DNA of 64,000 nucleotides from Cyclobacterium salsum (GTDB lineage Bacteria > Bacteroidota > Bacteroidia > Cytophagales > Cyclobacteriaceae). The notes beneath the pieces are model-generated. The model was not told the DNA's origin. It did no database searches and saw nothing but the letters and a program-made list of their open reading frames with translations. Shown here piece by piece: positions 9,117 through 17,203 of the stretch. The stretch lies in NCBI RefSeq assembly GCF_010119245.1, contig NZ_WNKG01000005.1:391330-455329 (forward strand). The letters run 5' to 3'. The translations under genes and the position numbers were made by a program. How positions within the stretch are numbered: position 1 is the first letter of the stretch; every line of letters starts with the position of its first letter.

Positions 9117-9212
9117 ATGAAAAAATTTGCAGCTACCTATTTTAGCTTTTTTTACTTTTACTTTCGACCCCAAGGCCGAATCGGAGCTGCGTATTGTCTT
9201 GAAAAAATATAA
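9117..9212 (+). CDS. Phe/Tyr-rich attenuator leader peptide
   Basis: A 31-codon frame, too short for usual gene calling, lies between the promoter and a terminator ahead of the aromatic operon. Its first 16 residues contain six Phe and three Tyr, with a near-continuous run at codons 8-16 (YFSFFYFYF). A Pro-Gln-Gly-Arg segment and ten neutral codons follow. This is the layout of amino-acid attenuators such as E. coli pheL, where ribosome stalling at scarce charged tRNA prevents termination. The stop at 9210-9212 is 18 bases before the terminator hairpin. The function is inferred from position, codon content and RNA pairing. Confidence 0.8.
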   Translation: MKKFAATYFSFFYFYFRPQGRIGAAYCLEKI

Positions 9213-9261
9213 CTAAAGATAAACAAACTTAAAGCCCGATTCGAGAGAGTCGGGCTTTTTT
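9177..9261 (+). promoter_or_regulatory. Attenuator: antiterminator segment plus terminator hairpin
   Basis: The terminator stem is AAAGCCCGA (9231-9239) with TCGGGCTTT (9250-9258), followed by T to 9261. CGAATCGG at 9177-9184, inside the leader reading frame, is perfectly complementary to CCGATTCG at 9236-9243, which covers the terminator 5' arm and loop. Pairing of these two would block the terminator. A ribosome stalled in the Phe/Tyr run (codons ending at 9164) would leave 9177-9184 largely free. Unlike the E. coli model, the pairing element lies upstream of the leader stop codon, so the exact switching geometry is uncertain. Confidence 0.7.
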
Positions 9262-9279
9262 ATTAACCAAAAATCAAAA

Positions 9280-10386
9280 ATGGAAAATCACTTACAAACG
9301 AAAGATTGGGGCCTGGGCCTGGACAAGGAGCACCTGATCATCGCCGGACCCTGCAGTGCAGAAACTCCCGAACAAATCGAAAAGGTTTGTGTAGACATGA
9401 AAGAAGCCAACGTTGTTCCGGATGTATTCCGGGCTGGGATTTGGAAACCCAGAACCAGACCGGGAAGTTTTGAAGGTATCGGGGAAGACGGGTTGAAATG
9501 GATGGAAATTGTTCGTCATCAGCTCAATATTCCTATCACCACCGAAGTAGGAAATGCCGCTCATGTAGAGTCTGCGTTGAAACATGGTGTTGATATCCTT
9601 TGGATTGGTGCGAGAACAACCGTTAACCCCTTTGCCGTACAGGAAATCGCCGATGCCTTGAAAGGCGTAGACATTCCGGTAATGGTTAAAAACCCCATGA
9701 ATCCCGATCTGGAGCTTTGGAGAGGAGCCTTGGAAAGGCTACAAGCTGTGGGAGTCAACAAACTGGCAGCGATCCACCGGGGGTTCAGTGATGCTTACGA
9801 CAAAAAGTTTCGTAATAAGCCCAACTGGTCGATGCCCATTCACCTGAAAAGGTTATGGAAAGGGATGCAGGTAATCAACGACCCGAGTCATATTGTAGGA
9901 AACAGAACCGGAATCCTGGAAACCTCACAACGAGCGATTAACTTTGGCCTGGATGGGCTAATGATCGAAACGCATCACGATCCGGACAATGCCTGGAGTG
10001 ATGCCAAGCAGCAGGTCACTCCTCGTCAACTGCGGGAAATTCTTGATCAGATTGATTTCAAGCATACTCTTGAAATGGAACATCCTTCCGAAAAGCTTCA
10101 GGACCTGAGAAATGCGGTTGATCATTTAGATGATCAGCTATTGGATTTGTTGGCAGAACGCTTTTCCATTATTGATCAGATAGGAGCTCACAAACGGGAG
10201 CATAACCTGACCGTATTTCAGTCAGATCGCTGGAAGCAAGTGATGGATTCCAGGACTCAGAAGGGAATGGTCAAAAATCTGAGCGAGAAGTTTATGAAGG
10301 AGTTACTTTATTGCATTCACGAAGAATCGGTAAAGCGGCAAGAGAAAAAACTCAGGGAACAACAACCTTCCGGAAAGTCTGTTTAG
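9280..10386 (+). CDS. aroF: Bifunctional DAHP synthase / chorismate mutase
   Basis: 368 residues. Residues about 15-260 form a type I-beta DAHP synthase (IIAGPCSAETPEQIEKV, AGIWKPRTRPGSFEGIG, WIGARTTVNPF), the first step of the shikimate pathway. Residues about 275-355 form an AroQ-type chorismate mutase (LRNAVDHLDDQLLDLLAERF, RWKQVMDSR), which makes prephenate. This order, DAHP synthase first and mutase last, is known from Bacteroidota such as Porphyromonas gingivalis, where the mutase domain also gives prephenate feedback control. It is the first structural gene after the attenuator and commits flux toward Phe and Tyr. Confidence 0.93.
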   Translation: MENHLQTKDWGLGLDKEHLIIAGPCSAETPEQIEKVCVDMKEANVVPDVFRAGIWKPRTRPGSFEGIGEDGLKWMEIVRHQLNIPITTEVGNAAHVESALKHGVDILWIGARTTVNPFAVQEIADALKGVDIPVMVKNPMNPDLELWRGALERLQAVGVNKLAAIHRGFSDAYDKKFRNKPNWSMPIHLKRLWKGMQVINDPSHIVGNRTGILETSQRAINFGLDGLMIETHHDPDNAWSDAKQQVTPRQLREILDQIDFKHTLEMEHPSEKLQDLRNAVDHLDDQLLDLLAERFSIIDQIGAHKREHNLTVFQSDRWKQVMDSRTQKGMVKNLSEKFMKELLYCIHEESVKRQEKKLREQQPSGKSV

Positions 10387-10389
10387 TGA

Positions 10390-10518
10390 TTAAACCCGTT
10401 TTATTTTAGGAAAAATGGTGCATTCGGCTTTTTTAGAGTAGCTAGGCAACACGATAGGAGTAATCGTATCAGCCTGCAAGCTTGATGTACAAATTTCTGA
10501 AAAATAAAACGGGTTTAA
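10390..10518. repeat. 18-bp perfect inverted repeat with 93-base interior
   Basis: TTAAACCCGTTTTATTTT at 10390-10407 is repeated exactly in inverted form at 10501-10518, followed by a run of T. It fills the gap between aroF and aroB. It could form a long stem on the operon RNA, acting as a processing site or partial terminator, or it could be a small mobile palindromic element. I see no coding potential inside. Confidence 0.75.
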
Positions 10519-10546
10519 TTTTTTATCTTTACCAAAAAAACCAGCC

Positions 10547-11584
10547 TTGGAAACAATTATATTTTCTTCCAACATTGCGCAGGATTTACAGCGCTATCTA
10601 AGCACCAAAAAATATTCCAAATTAGGGTTGATCATGGACAGCCATACCATCAATCACTGTTACCCTATTCTATCCGATGAACTCCCCGCGCATTCCATGT
10701 ATGCGTTTGAGGCGGGAGAGAAGCATAAAAATCTGGACAGCTGTCAGGGTATCTGGCAATGGATGACGGATACGAATCTGGACCGTAAATCCCTAATAGT
10801 CAATATTGGCGGAGGGGTGGCCGGTGATATGGGTGGCTTCTGCGCCAGCACCTATAAAAGAGGGATTCGATTTGTCAATATCCCCACCACCCTTCTTTCG
10901 CAGGTAGATGCCAGCGTTGGAGGAAAACTCGGCATAGATTTCAACGGGTTTAAAAACCACATCGGTATTTTCAATCAACCGGAAGGAGTATTGATTAGTG
11001 ATCAGTTTTTAGAAACCCTGCCCGAGGCGGAATTGCGCTCGGGGTATGCAGAAGTGATCAAGCACGGACTGGTTCGAAATGAAAACTACTTTCAAAGCCT
11101 GAAAACTGAAAATTGGCAAAATCAGCAGTGGAAAGACATTATTTCCGTGTCCGTTGGGATCAAACGGGAGGTAGTGGACAAGGACCCCAAGGAGGATGGG
11201 CTCAGGAAAATTCTCAATTTTGGGCATACCATTGGTCATGCCGTTGAATCCCATTACCTGGACTCGCCCTATCATCTGCTGCATGGCGAAGCCATCGCCA
11301 TAGGCATGCTGACAGAAGCATTTCTTTCTCACAAATTTTTACGCATGCCCCAGGCGGATCTGGAAAGCATAGAGCAGAAGTTGTTAGCAATTTATGGGAA
11401 AATTTCGATTGCAGACGCAGACTTTGATGCGATCATCAAGCGCTGTTTTCAGGATAAAAAGAATGATGGTGAATCATTAAACTTTTCCTTATTAAAACGA
11501 ATCGGTACCTGTGACTTCAATATAGTGGTAGGAAAGGAAGCCGTAATAGAAGCATTGGAGTATTACAATAGTTTGGACAATTAA
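10547..11584 (+). CDS. aroB: 3-dehydroquinate synthase
   Basis: 345 residues. Second step of the shikimate pathway, converting DAHP to 3-dehydroquinate with NAD and a divalent metal. The NAD-binding and active-site blocks are clear: NIGGGVAGDMGGFCASTYKRG, PTTLLSQVDASVGGKLG, FNGFKNHIG, AEVIKHGL and the metal-binding NFGHTIGHAVES plus LLHGEAIAIGM. The start is a TTG at 10547: the N-terminus it gives (METIIFSSNIAQDL) matches the family, and there is no ATG before residue 30. It follows the 18-bp inverted repeat and continues the aro operon. Confidence 0.93.
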   Translation: METIIFSSNIAQDLQRYLSTKKYSKLGLIMDSHTINHCYPILSDELPAHSMYAFEAGEKHKNLDSCQGIWQWMTDTNLDRKSLIVNIGGGVAGDMGGFCASTYKRGIRFVNIPTTLLSQVDASVGGKLGIDFNGFKNHIGIFNQPEGVLISDQFLETLPEAELRSGYAEVIKHGLVRNENYFQSLKTENWQNQQWKDIISVSVGIKREVVDKDPKEDGLRKILNFGHTIGHAVESHYLDSPYHLLHGEAIAIGMLTEAFLSHKFLRMPQADLESIEQKLLAIYGKISIADADFDAIIKRCFQDKKNDGESLNFSLLKRIGTCDFNIVVGKEAVIEALEYYNSLDN

Positions 11585-11634
11585 CTATTTCGTATCCGGT
11601 TATTTAATTGTTCCTACCAGACCGCATTTCATAA

Positions 11635-12861
11635 ATGAACACGATAGAACTCCCCTTAAAAAACACTTTCGGAAAAATCCGAATCCCCCTGCCGTCATCC
11701 AAAAGTGAAAGCAACCGGGTATTGATCATTGATGCCCTGACAAAGGGGAAAAACAGCCTTTCCAATCTGGCCGAGGCCAGGGATACCCAGACCATGATTC
11801 GCCTGCTAAAGGAGGATCCCGAAGTATACGATGTGTTGGATGCTGGTACCACCATGCGCTTTTTAACTGCCTATGCAGCGCTGAACGGCAAGATAAAGAC
11901 CCTGACAGGCACCCCTAGAATGTGTGAGCGACCCATTGGAATTCTGGTGGATGCTTTGCGGGAAATCGGGGCTGAAATCGAATACCTTGGGAAGGAAGGA
12001 TATCCACCTTTACGAATAAAGGGTTTTGAAGGGCAAAAAGCTACTGAAATCAGTATTCGGGGAGATGTGAGCAGCCAGTATATATCGGCTGTGCTAATGA
12101 ACGCCCCCTTGCTTCCCCAAGGGTTGATCCTGAACCTGACAGGGAAAGTGGGATCAGTGACTTACATCACCATGACGTTGGAGTTGATGAAGGCCTTTGG
12201 GGTAGATTACTCGTTTGAAGGCAATCGAATCCAGATTGAACCTCAGTCATATCAAGCTACCCCCTTCTCGGTGGAAAGTGATTGGTCGGGAGCCAGCTAT
12301 TGGTTTAGCCTGCTGGCTGTTGCCGGGTCAGGGGAGTTGTTTCTGGAAGGATTAAAAGCGGATAGCCTGCAAGGAGATGCCCGGATTGTGGAAATCATGG
12401 AGCAGCTAGGGGTAAAAAGCACCTTTGAAGAAGGAGGCGTTCGCCTGCAAAAGACAGAGGTGTTGGGCTTGCCATCGTTTGATTTTACCCATTGCCCGGA
12501 TCTGGCCCAGACCGTGGCCGTGACCTGCGCGCTGACCGGACAAACCGCTGATTTTTTGGGATTGGAGAGTTTGAGAATCAAAGAAACGGACCGAATTTAT
12601 GCTTTGCAGCAAGAACTGGCAAAAATCGGTGCCAAACTCGAAGAAGGGGGGGGCGGTGTGTTTACGCTGCTACCTGCCCAGGAAATACCAGAAGCCGTGA
12701 ACATACACACCTATGACGACCATCGGATGGCCATGGCATTTATGCCTTTGATGACCCGAACACGGTTGAAAATTGAAGACCCGGAAGTGGTTAACAAGTC
12801 CTATCCGAGTTTCTGGAAACATTGCGAATTGCTGGGGATACAGCCCCTTATTGGAGAGTAG
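11635..12861 (+). CDS. aroA: 5-enolpyruvylshikimate-3-phosphate synthase
   Basis: 408 residues, slightly shorter than the E. coli enzyme. It transfers enolpyruvyl from PEP to shikimate-3-phosphate. Landmarks: LPSSKSESNRVLIIDAL near the N-terminus, DAGTTMRFLTAYAAL, MCERPIGILVDALREIGA, a serine pair in GDVSSQYISAVLMNAPLL, SDWSGASYWFSLLAVAG, and RIKETDRIYALQQELAKIGA with a C-terminal DDHRMAMAF. It lies 50 bases after aroB on the same strand and is part of the aromatic operon. Confidence 0.93.
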   Translation: MNTIELPLKNTFGKIRIPLPSSKSESNRVLIIDALTKGKNSLSNLAEARDTQTMIRLLKEDPEVYDVLDAGTTMRFLTAYAALNGKIKTLTGTPRMCERPIGILVDALREIGAEIEYLGKEGYPPLRIKGFEGQKATEISIRGDVSSQYISAVLMNAPLLPQGLILNLTGKVGSVTYITMTLELMKAFGVDYSFEGNRIQIEPQSYQATPFSVESDWSGASYWFSLLAVAGSGELFLEGLKADSLQGDARIVEIMEQLGVKSTFEEGGVRLQKTEVLGLPSFDFTHCPDLAQTVAVTCALTGQTADFLGLESLRIKETDRIYALQQELAKIGAKLEEGGGGVFTLLPAQEIPEAVNIHTYDDHRMAMAFMPLMTRTRLKIEDPEVVNKSYPSFWKHCELLGIQPLIGE

Positions 12862-12966
12862 CTTGGAACCGATGGGCAAAATGAAAATGCTGTGTTTTAC
12901 ACATTTTCTGTAGCTTTCTTTTTCAGGAAATTTCAGTTTATAATACAGATAAAAAATTAACAGGTT

Positions 12967-13794
12967 TTGGAGAAAAAAGTAAAAGTAGCCATTCAGGGTG
13001 TGTTGGGTTCCTTTCACCATCAGGTTGCCCAACAGTATTTTGGCGAGCAATTGGAAGTGGCCGGTTTTCATACCTTCGAGGAAGTTGCCCGCAGCGTGGA
13101 AGAGGGTAGTGTAGACTATGCGGTAATGGCCATAGAAAATTCCATTGCAGGAGCTATTCTACCTAATTACGATATCATAGACAGGCATGCCTTATTTGTA
13201 ATCGACGAACATTACCTGCCCATTTCGCACAATCTGATGGCACTTCCCGGCCAGCAATTGGGAGCTATTCGGGAAGCCCGGTCACATCCCATGGCGCTTT
13301 TGCAGTGTAAGCAATTTTTTGCCTTGCATCCTGAAATTAAAGCAGTAGACGATGTGGATACTGCCTATGTTGCCAAGGTAATCGCCGAACAAAAAATCAA
13401 CGGTTTGGCTGCGGTGGCCAGTACCAAAGCGGCAGAATTTTATGGGTTGGAGATATTGGCCAGGGATATTCAAACCGTGGCCAACAATTTCACTCGTTTT
13501 ATAATTTTGTCAAAGGAAAAACCGGTACTGAAAATGCCTCCTACTAAGGCAAGCCTCAAAATAACCGTTCGAAATGAAAAAGGTGTTTTGGCTAAACTGC
13601 TCACCGTGATGAGTGAATACGATCTGGACCTAACCAAGATCCAGTCGATTCCAGTCATGAGTAAGCCCTGGGAGTACACCTTCTTTATAGATACCCTCAT
13701 TGCTGATGAAAATCAATTCGGCGAAGCCATGAAGCAGATAGAGGCAAAGTACGGAGCAGTTAAAATTTTAGGTGAATACCAAAACAGAAAATGA
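12967..13794 (+). CDS. pheA: Prephenate dehydratase
   Basis: 275 residues. Converts prephenate to phenylpyruvate, the Phe branch. The catalytic domain (about 1-180) has DYAVMAIENSIAGAILPNYD and the family motif NNFTRFIILSK. An ACT domain follows (about 195-270, SLKITVRNEKGVLAKLLTVM). The ACT motif that in E. coli reads ESRP is QSIP here, followed by a conserved PWEYTFFID, so Phe feedback may be weaker or different. The start is a TTG at 12967, giving MEKKVKVAIQGVLGSFHH; no ATG is nearby. The stop overlaps the next start by four bases (ATGA). Confidence 0.92.
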   Translation: MEKKVKVAIQGVLGSFHHQVAQQYFGEQLEVAGFHTFEEVARSVEEGSVDYAVMAIENSIAGAILPNYDIIDRHALFVIDEHYLPISHNLMALPGQQLGAIREARSHPMALLQCKQFFALHPEIKAVDDVDTAYVAKVIAEQKINGLAAVASTKAAEFYGLEILARDIQTVANNFTRFIILSKEKPVLKMPPTKASLKITVRNEKGVLAKLLTVMSEYDLDLTKIQSIPVMSKPWEYTFFIDTLIADENQFGEAMKQIEAKYGAVKILGEYQNRK

Positions 13795-14942
13795 TGAAGG
13801 GATACTCGGACCGGCTGGGAGAAGTTCAGGAATATTATTTTTCCAAAAAGCTCAAGGAGGTACAGCAGCTTCGGGAAGCTGGCAGGCCCATAATCAATAT
13901 GGGGATTGGAAGCCCTGATTTACCTCCCGACCCGCGGGTGATCGAGGCCCTCAAGCAGACGGCAGATCTTCCGGAAGCCCATGGTTACCAATCCTACCAG
14001 GGTATCCCCCGGTTGAGAAAGGCCATGTCGGAGTTTTATTCCAGAAATTACGGTGTATCGCTGGACCCTCAATCTGAGATTCTCCCACTAATGGGCTCGA
14101 AAGAAGGGATCATGCATATTTCTCTGGCTTTTTTAAACGAAGGGGATGAAGTGTTGGTGCCGAACCCGGGCTATCCTACCTATACATCCGTAACCAGGCT
14201 TCTAAACGCTACGCCGGTTTATTTTGACCTGCTGGAAAACAACCAATGGGAACCCGACTGGGAGGCGTTGGAAAACATGGATTTAACCAAAGTAAAGCTG
14301 ATGTGGGTTAATTATCCTCACATGCCTACCGGAGAAAGTGGCAGCCAGGAGCTCTTTGGTAAACTACTCAACTTCGCCAAAAGAAATTCCATTTTGCTGG
14401 TACACGACAATCCGTACAGTTTTATTTTGAACGATCAACCGAGAAGTATACTGGAATTACCCGAAGCTAAAGACCAGGTACTAGAGTTAAATTCTCTCAG
14501 TAAAACCTTCAATATTCCCGGTTGGCGTGTAGGCATGTTGGCGGGAAGGCGGGATTATCTGCAGGCCGTATTGCGTGTCAAAAGCAATATGGATTCCGGT
14601 ATGTTTCTGGGAATTCAGGAAGGGGCCATTGCCGCTTTAAATCTGGACGAGGCCTGGATTACCTCTATGAACGCTATTTATGGAGCACGAAAGAAGCTGG
14701 TGTTGGAAATGGCAGGCGTTTTGCATTTGAAGGTGCAGCCGGGAGGTGCCGGCATGTTTGTTTGGGCTAAAGTTCCTACATCCGTTTCCGCACCCGAGCT
14801 GGTGGATCGGCTATTGTACGAAAAAGATATTTTCATCACTCCGGGAGAGATTTTTGGAAGCAGGGGAACGGATTATGTTCGATTTTCGCTCTGCGTTAAA
14901 GAAGAAAAGATAAAAGAAGCATTGAATAGACTTGCAAATTAG
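13791..14942 (+). CDS. Class I/II aminotransferase of the aromatic operon
   Basis: 383 residues. A PLP-dependent fold-type I aminotransferase. The sequence shows INMGIGSPDLPPD at the N-terminus, the aspartate in HDNPYSF, the PLP lysine in ELNSLSKTFNIPGWRVGMLAG and the final arginine region DYVRFSLCVKEE. It starts inside the pheA stop codon (ATGATGA), so the two are translationally coupled. From its place between pheA and tyrA it most likely converts phenylpyruvate and hydroxyphenylpyruvate to Phe and Tyr. The sequence alone would also allow an aspartate or LL-diaminopimelate type enzyme. Confidence 0.85.
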   Translation: MMKGYSDRLGEVQEYYFSKKLKEVQQLREAGRPIINMGIGSPDLPPDPRVIEALKQTADLPEAHGYQSYQGIPRLRKAMSEFYSRNYGVSLDPQSEILPLMGSKEGIMHISLAFLNEGDEVLVPNPGYPTYTSVTRLLNATPVYFDLLENNQWEPDWEALENMDLTKVKLMWVNYPHMPTGESGSQELFGKLLNFAKRNSILLVHDNPYSFILNDQPRSILELPEAKDQVLELNSLSKTFNIPGWRVGMLAGRRDYLQAVLRVKSNMDSGMFLGIQEGAIAALNLDEAWITSMNAIYGARKKLVLEMAGVLHLKVQPGGAGMFVWAKVPTSVSAPELVDRLLYEKDIFITPGEIFGSRGTDYVRFSLCVKEEKIKEALNRLAN

Positions 14943-14949
14943 AAGCAAA

Positions 14950-15798
14950 ATGAAAAAAGTACACCTAATTGGCCTTGGATTATTGGGAGGATCTTTTGCC
15001 CTGGCAATAAAGAAAGCCCTTCCCGGATGGGAACTGACCGGATTTGACCAGAATCCGGAACACCTGAATATTGCTCACGAAATGGGGTTGATTAGTAAAA
15101 AGCTCGAAATTCCTGACGCGGATACCTCCCTGGTCGTCGTCGCTACTCCGGTAGATACGTTGTATCCTCTGATAGATAAAACATTGGCTCAGGTAGGACC
15201 CGGTACCCTGTTAATGGATTTCGGTTCTACCAAGGATGAACTCTGCCAAAAAATGAGCAGCCATCCCAAAAGAGCGCAGTACCTGGCGGTTCACCCCATT
15301 GCCGGGACTGAAAATTCCGGTCCAAAGGCAGCGGAAGCCAACTTGTTTGATGGCAAGGTGTTGATCATTTGCGAAATGGAAAAGACAGATGTACACCTGA
15401 AGGGGCTGGCGTATGAAGTTTTTGAAGCAGTGAACATGAAACTTCGTTTTATGGATCCGGTGGAACACGATCTGCACTTAGCTTTCGTTTCTCATCTTTC
15501 CCATATTTCTTCCTTCGTACTGGGAAAAACCGTATTGGATAAGACCAAAGACGAAAAAAACATCTTTGATATGGCTGGCAGTGGTTTTGCTTCCACCGTT
15601 CGTCTGGCTAAGAGTTCTCCCGATATGTGGGCCCCCATTTTTTTTGAAAACAAAAAAAATGTATTGGAGGCTTTGGACAGTTACATCCAACATCTCTCTC
15701 ACTTTCGTCAACTCATTGCAGATGGAGACGAAACCGGATTGAATTCGGAAATGAACGAAGCAAACAAAATCAGAGATATTTTAGATTTAAAGGATTAA
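14950..15798 (+). CDS. tyrA: Prephenate dehydrogenase
   Basis: 282 residues. Oxidatively decarboxylates prephenate to 4-hydroxyphenylpyruvate, the Tyr branch. The NAD-binding motif is at the N-terminus (VHLIGLGLLGGSFALAIK), followed by VVVATPVDTLYPLID, MDFGSTK and the catalytic histidine region FVSHLSHISSFVLG with AVHPIAGTENSGP. The start at ATG 14950 is seven bases after the aminotransferase stop; an upstream TTG at 14932 would overlap that gene and is less likely. It is the last gene of the aromatic operon. Confidence 0.92.
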   Translation: MKKVHLIGLGLLGGSFALAIKKALPGWELTGFDQNPEHLNIAHEMGLISKKLEIPDADTSLVVVATPVDTLYPLIDKTLAQVGPGTLLMDFGSTKDELCQKMSSHPKRAQYLAVHPIAGTENSGPKAAEANLFDGKVLIICEMEKTDVHLKGLAYEVFEAVNMKLRFMDPVEHDLHLAFVSHLSHISSFVLGKTVLDKTKDEKNIFDMAGSGFASTVRLAKSSPDMWAPIFFENKKNVLEALDSYIQHLSHFRQLIADGDETGLNSEMNEANKIRDILDLKD

Positions 15799-15858
15799 TA
15801 AGCGGCTATTTTTTCCGATTGATAAAATTATCTCGATTTTTTTTGTAATTTTATTAAT

Positions 15859-17076
15859 ATGCAGTTGAACATAGATTCAGAATTCCAATCCCTTCGGGAG
15901 GTGTTGGTGCACCGTCCCGGAAAGGAAATTGACCGGCTGACCCCCTATAACAAGGAATTGTTATTGTTTGAGGAGGTTCCCTACTTGGAGGAGATGCAGC
16001 GGGAGCACGATGTGTTTACCCGCCTGATTCGAGACAGTTGTGGGGCAACGATTTATTTTTTCGAAGATTTGTTGGCTGATATTCTGAGTCAAAAGGAACT
16101 TTTGCAGACATTGATGCGGGAGGCCCTGGCTGCCTCACGATTGGAACACCTCGCCAGTGATTTGCTGGGAGTTCTTTCGGTGGCCGAGTGTACCCGGGCG
16201 CTTATTTCGGGTATTAAGGTACATGAAGTTAGGGGTAAGTTAAGTTCCCGTTCACTGGTAGATTTACTGGATGTAGCATTCTTAATTCCTCCCTGCCCCA
16301 ATTTGTACTTTCAGCGAGATACCGCTGCAATCGTACCCGGCGGGGTGCTATTTTCTTCGATGAGACTACCCGAACGACAACGGGAGGCAAACATGGTACG
16401 CATGATTTTTGAAAATCATCCCTTGTTCAAGGACAAAATCAAAAAATGTTATCCTCCAACTGCACACAACAGCCCGGCATCGCTGGAGGGGGGAGATGTT
16501 ATTATTTTAAATGAAAAGGCCGTAGCGATAGGATGTTCCGAACGGACGGAAGAAAAGGCCATTTACCATGTCGCTAAAAAGCTCATTGCTTCCGGTAGCG
16601 TGGAGCGCGTCTATGAAGTCCACCTTCCCAAAAAACGGAATTTTATGCATCTGGATACGGTGTTTACCATTCTGGATCAAAACAAAGTGTTGACGTATCC
16701 CGATGCCATTCAATCCGTACAGCAGATACTATTGTATACCCGAAAGGAAGATGATGGTGACAAGGTGCATATCAAGCGGCAGCATGTCAAAGAACCCTTG
16801 CGGGAAATTTTAAAAAGAGAGATTCATGGCCTGGAGATTATTGGAACAGATAAGGTAAATCAGGAATATGCACTCCGGGAGCAATGGTTTGATGGCGCGA
16901 ATGTTTTTACCATTGCGCCCGGAAAGGTGATCTCTTATAATCGAAACAAGCATACCAATAGGGCCCTACGCGAATTTGGTGTGGAGGTGCTGGAAATGCC
17001 GTCCTCGGAGTTATCCCGTGGTTTGGGAGGGCCCAGGTGCATGAGTATGCCTATTAGCAGAAATCCTGTGGGCTGA
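15859..17076 (+). CDS. arcA: Arginine deiminase
   Basis: 405 residues. Hydrolyses arginine to citrulline and ammonia. All active-site blocks of the guanidine-modifying enzyme fold are visible: LVHRPGKEIDRLTP, PNLYFQRDTAAIVPGG, SLEGGDVIILN, KRNFMHLDTVFTIL and the C-terminal LGGPRCMSMPISR with the nucleophilic cysteine. It stands alone, without ornithine carbamoyltransferase or carbamate kinase beside it, so it is not a classical arc operon. An ornithine aminotransferase lies near 45 kb in the same window, but nothing shows co-regulation. A few Bacteroidota strains use such enzymes for arginine catabolism. Confidence 0.9.
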   Translation: MQLNIDSEFQSLREVLVHRPGKEIDRLTPYNKELLLFEEVPYLEEMQREHDVFTRLIRDSCGATIYFFEDLLADILSQKELLQTLMREALAASRLEHLASDLLGVLSVAECTRALISGIKVHEVRGKLSSRSLVDLLDVAFLIPPCPNLYFQRDTAAIVPGGVLFSSMRLPERQREANMVRMIFENHPLFKDKIKKCYPPTAHNSPASLEGGDVIILNEKAVAIGCSERTEEKAIYHVAKKLIASGSVERVYEVHLPKKRNFMHLDTVFTILDQNKVLTYPDAIQSVQQILLYTRKEDDGDKVHIKRQHVKEPLREILKREIHGLEIIGTDKVNQEYALREQWFDGANVFTIAPGKVISYNRNKHTNRALREFGVEVLEMPSSELSRGLGGPRCMSMPISRNPVG

Positions 17077-17203
17077 CAGGCTATATCGGAATAAAACAAC
17101 GGAATGGCAGTTCCTCCTTGGAGGTATTTAGTGGTCAACAAGCCGTGGGCTGCGCCCCCGGTTATTGTTTAAAATCAATACTGACCCTAAAGCGGAATAT
17201 TTC

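Noticed and set aside
8857..9120. Plus-strand 87-codon frame after the glycosidase-like gene
   Set aside because: It overlaps the aro leader promoter and has no recognisable domain.
15859..17076. Arginine deiminase as part of a classical arc operon
   Set aside because: No carbamate kinase, ornithine carbamoyltransferase or arginine/ornithine antiporter gene is adjacent.
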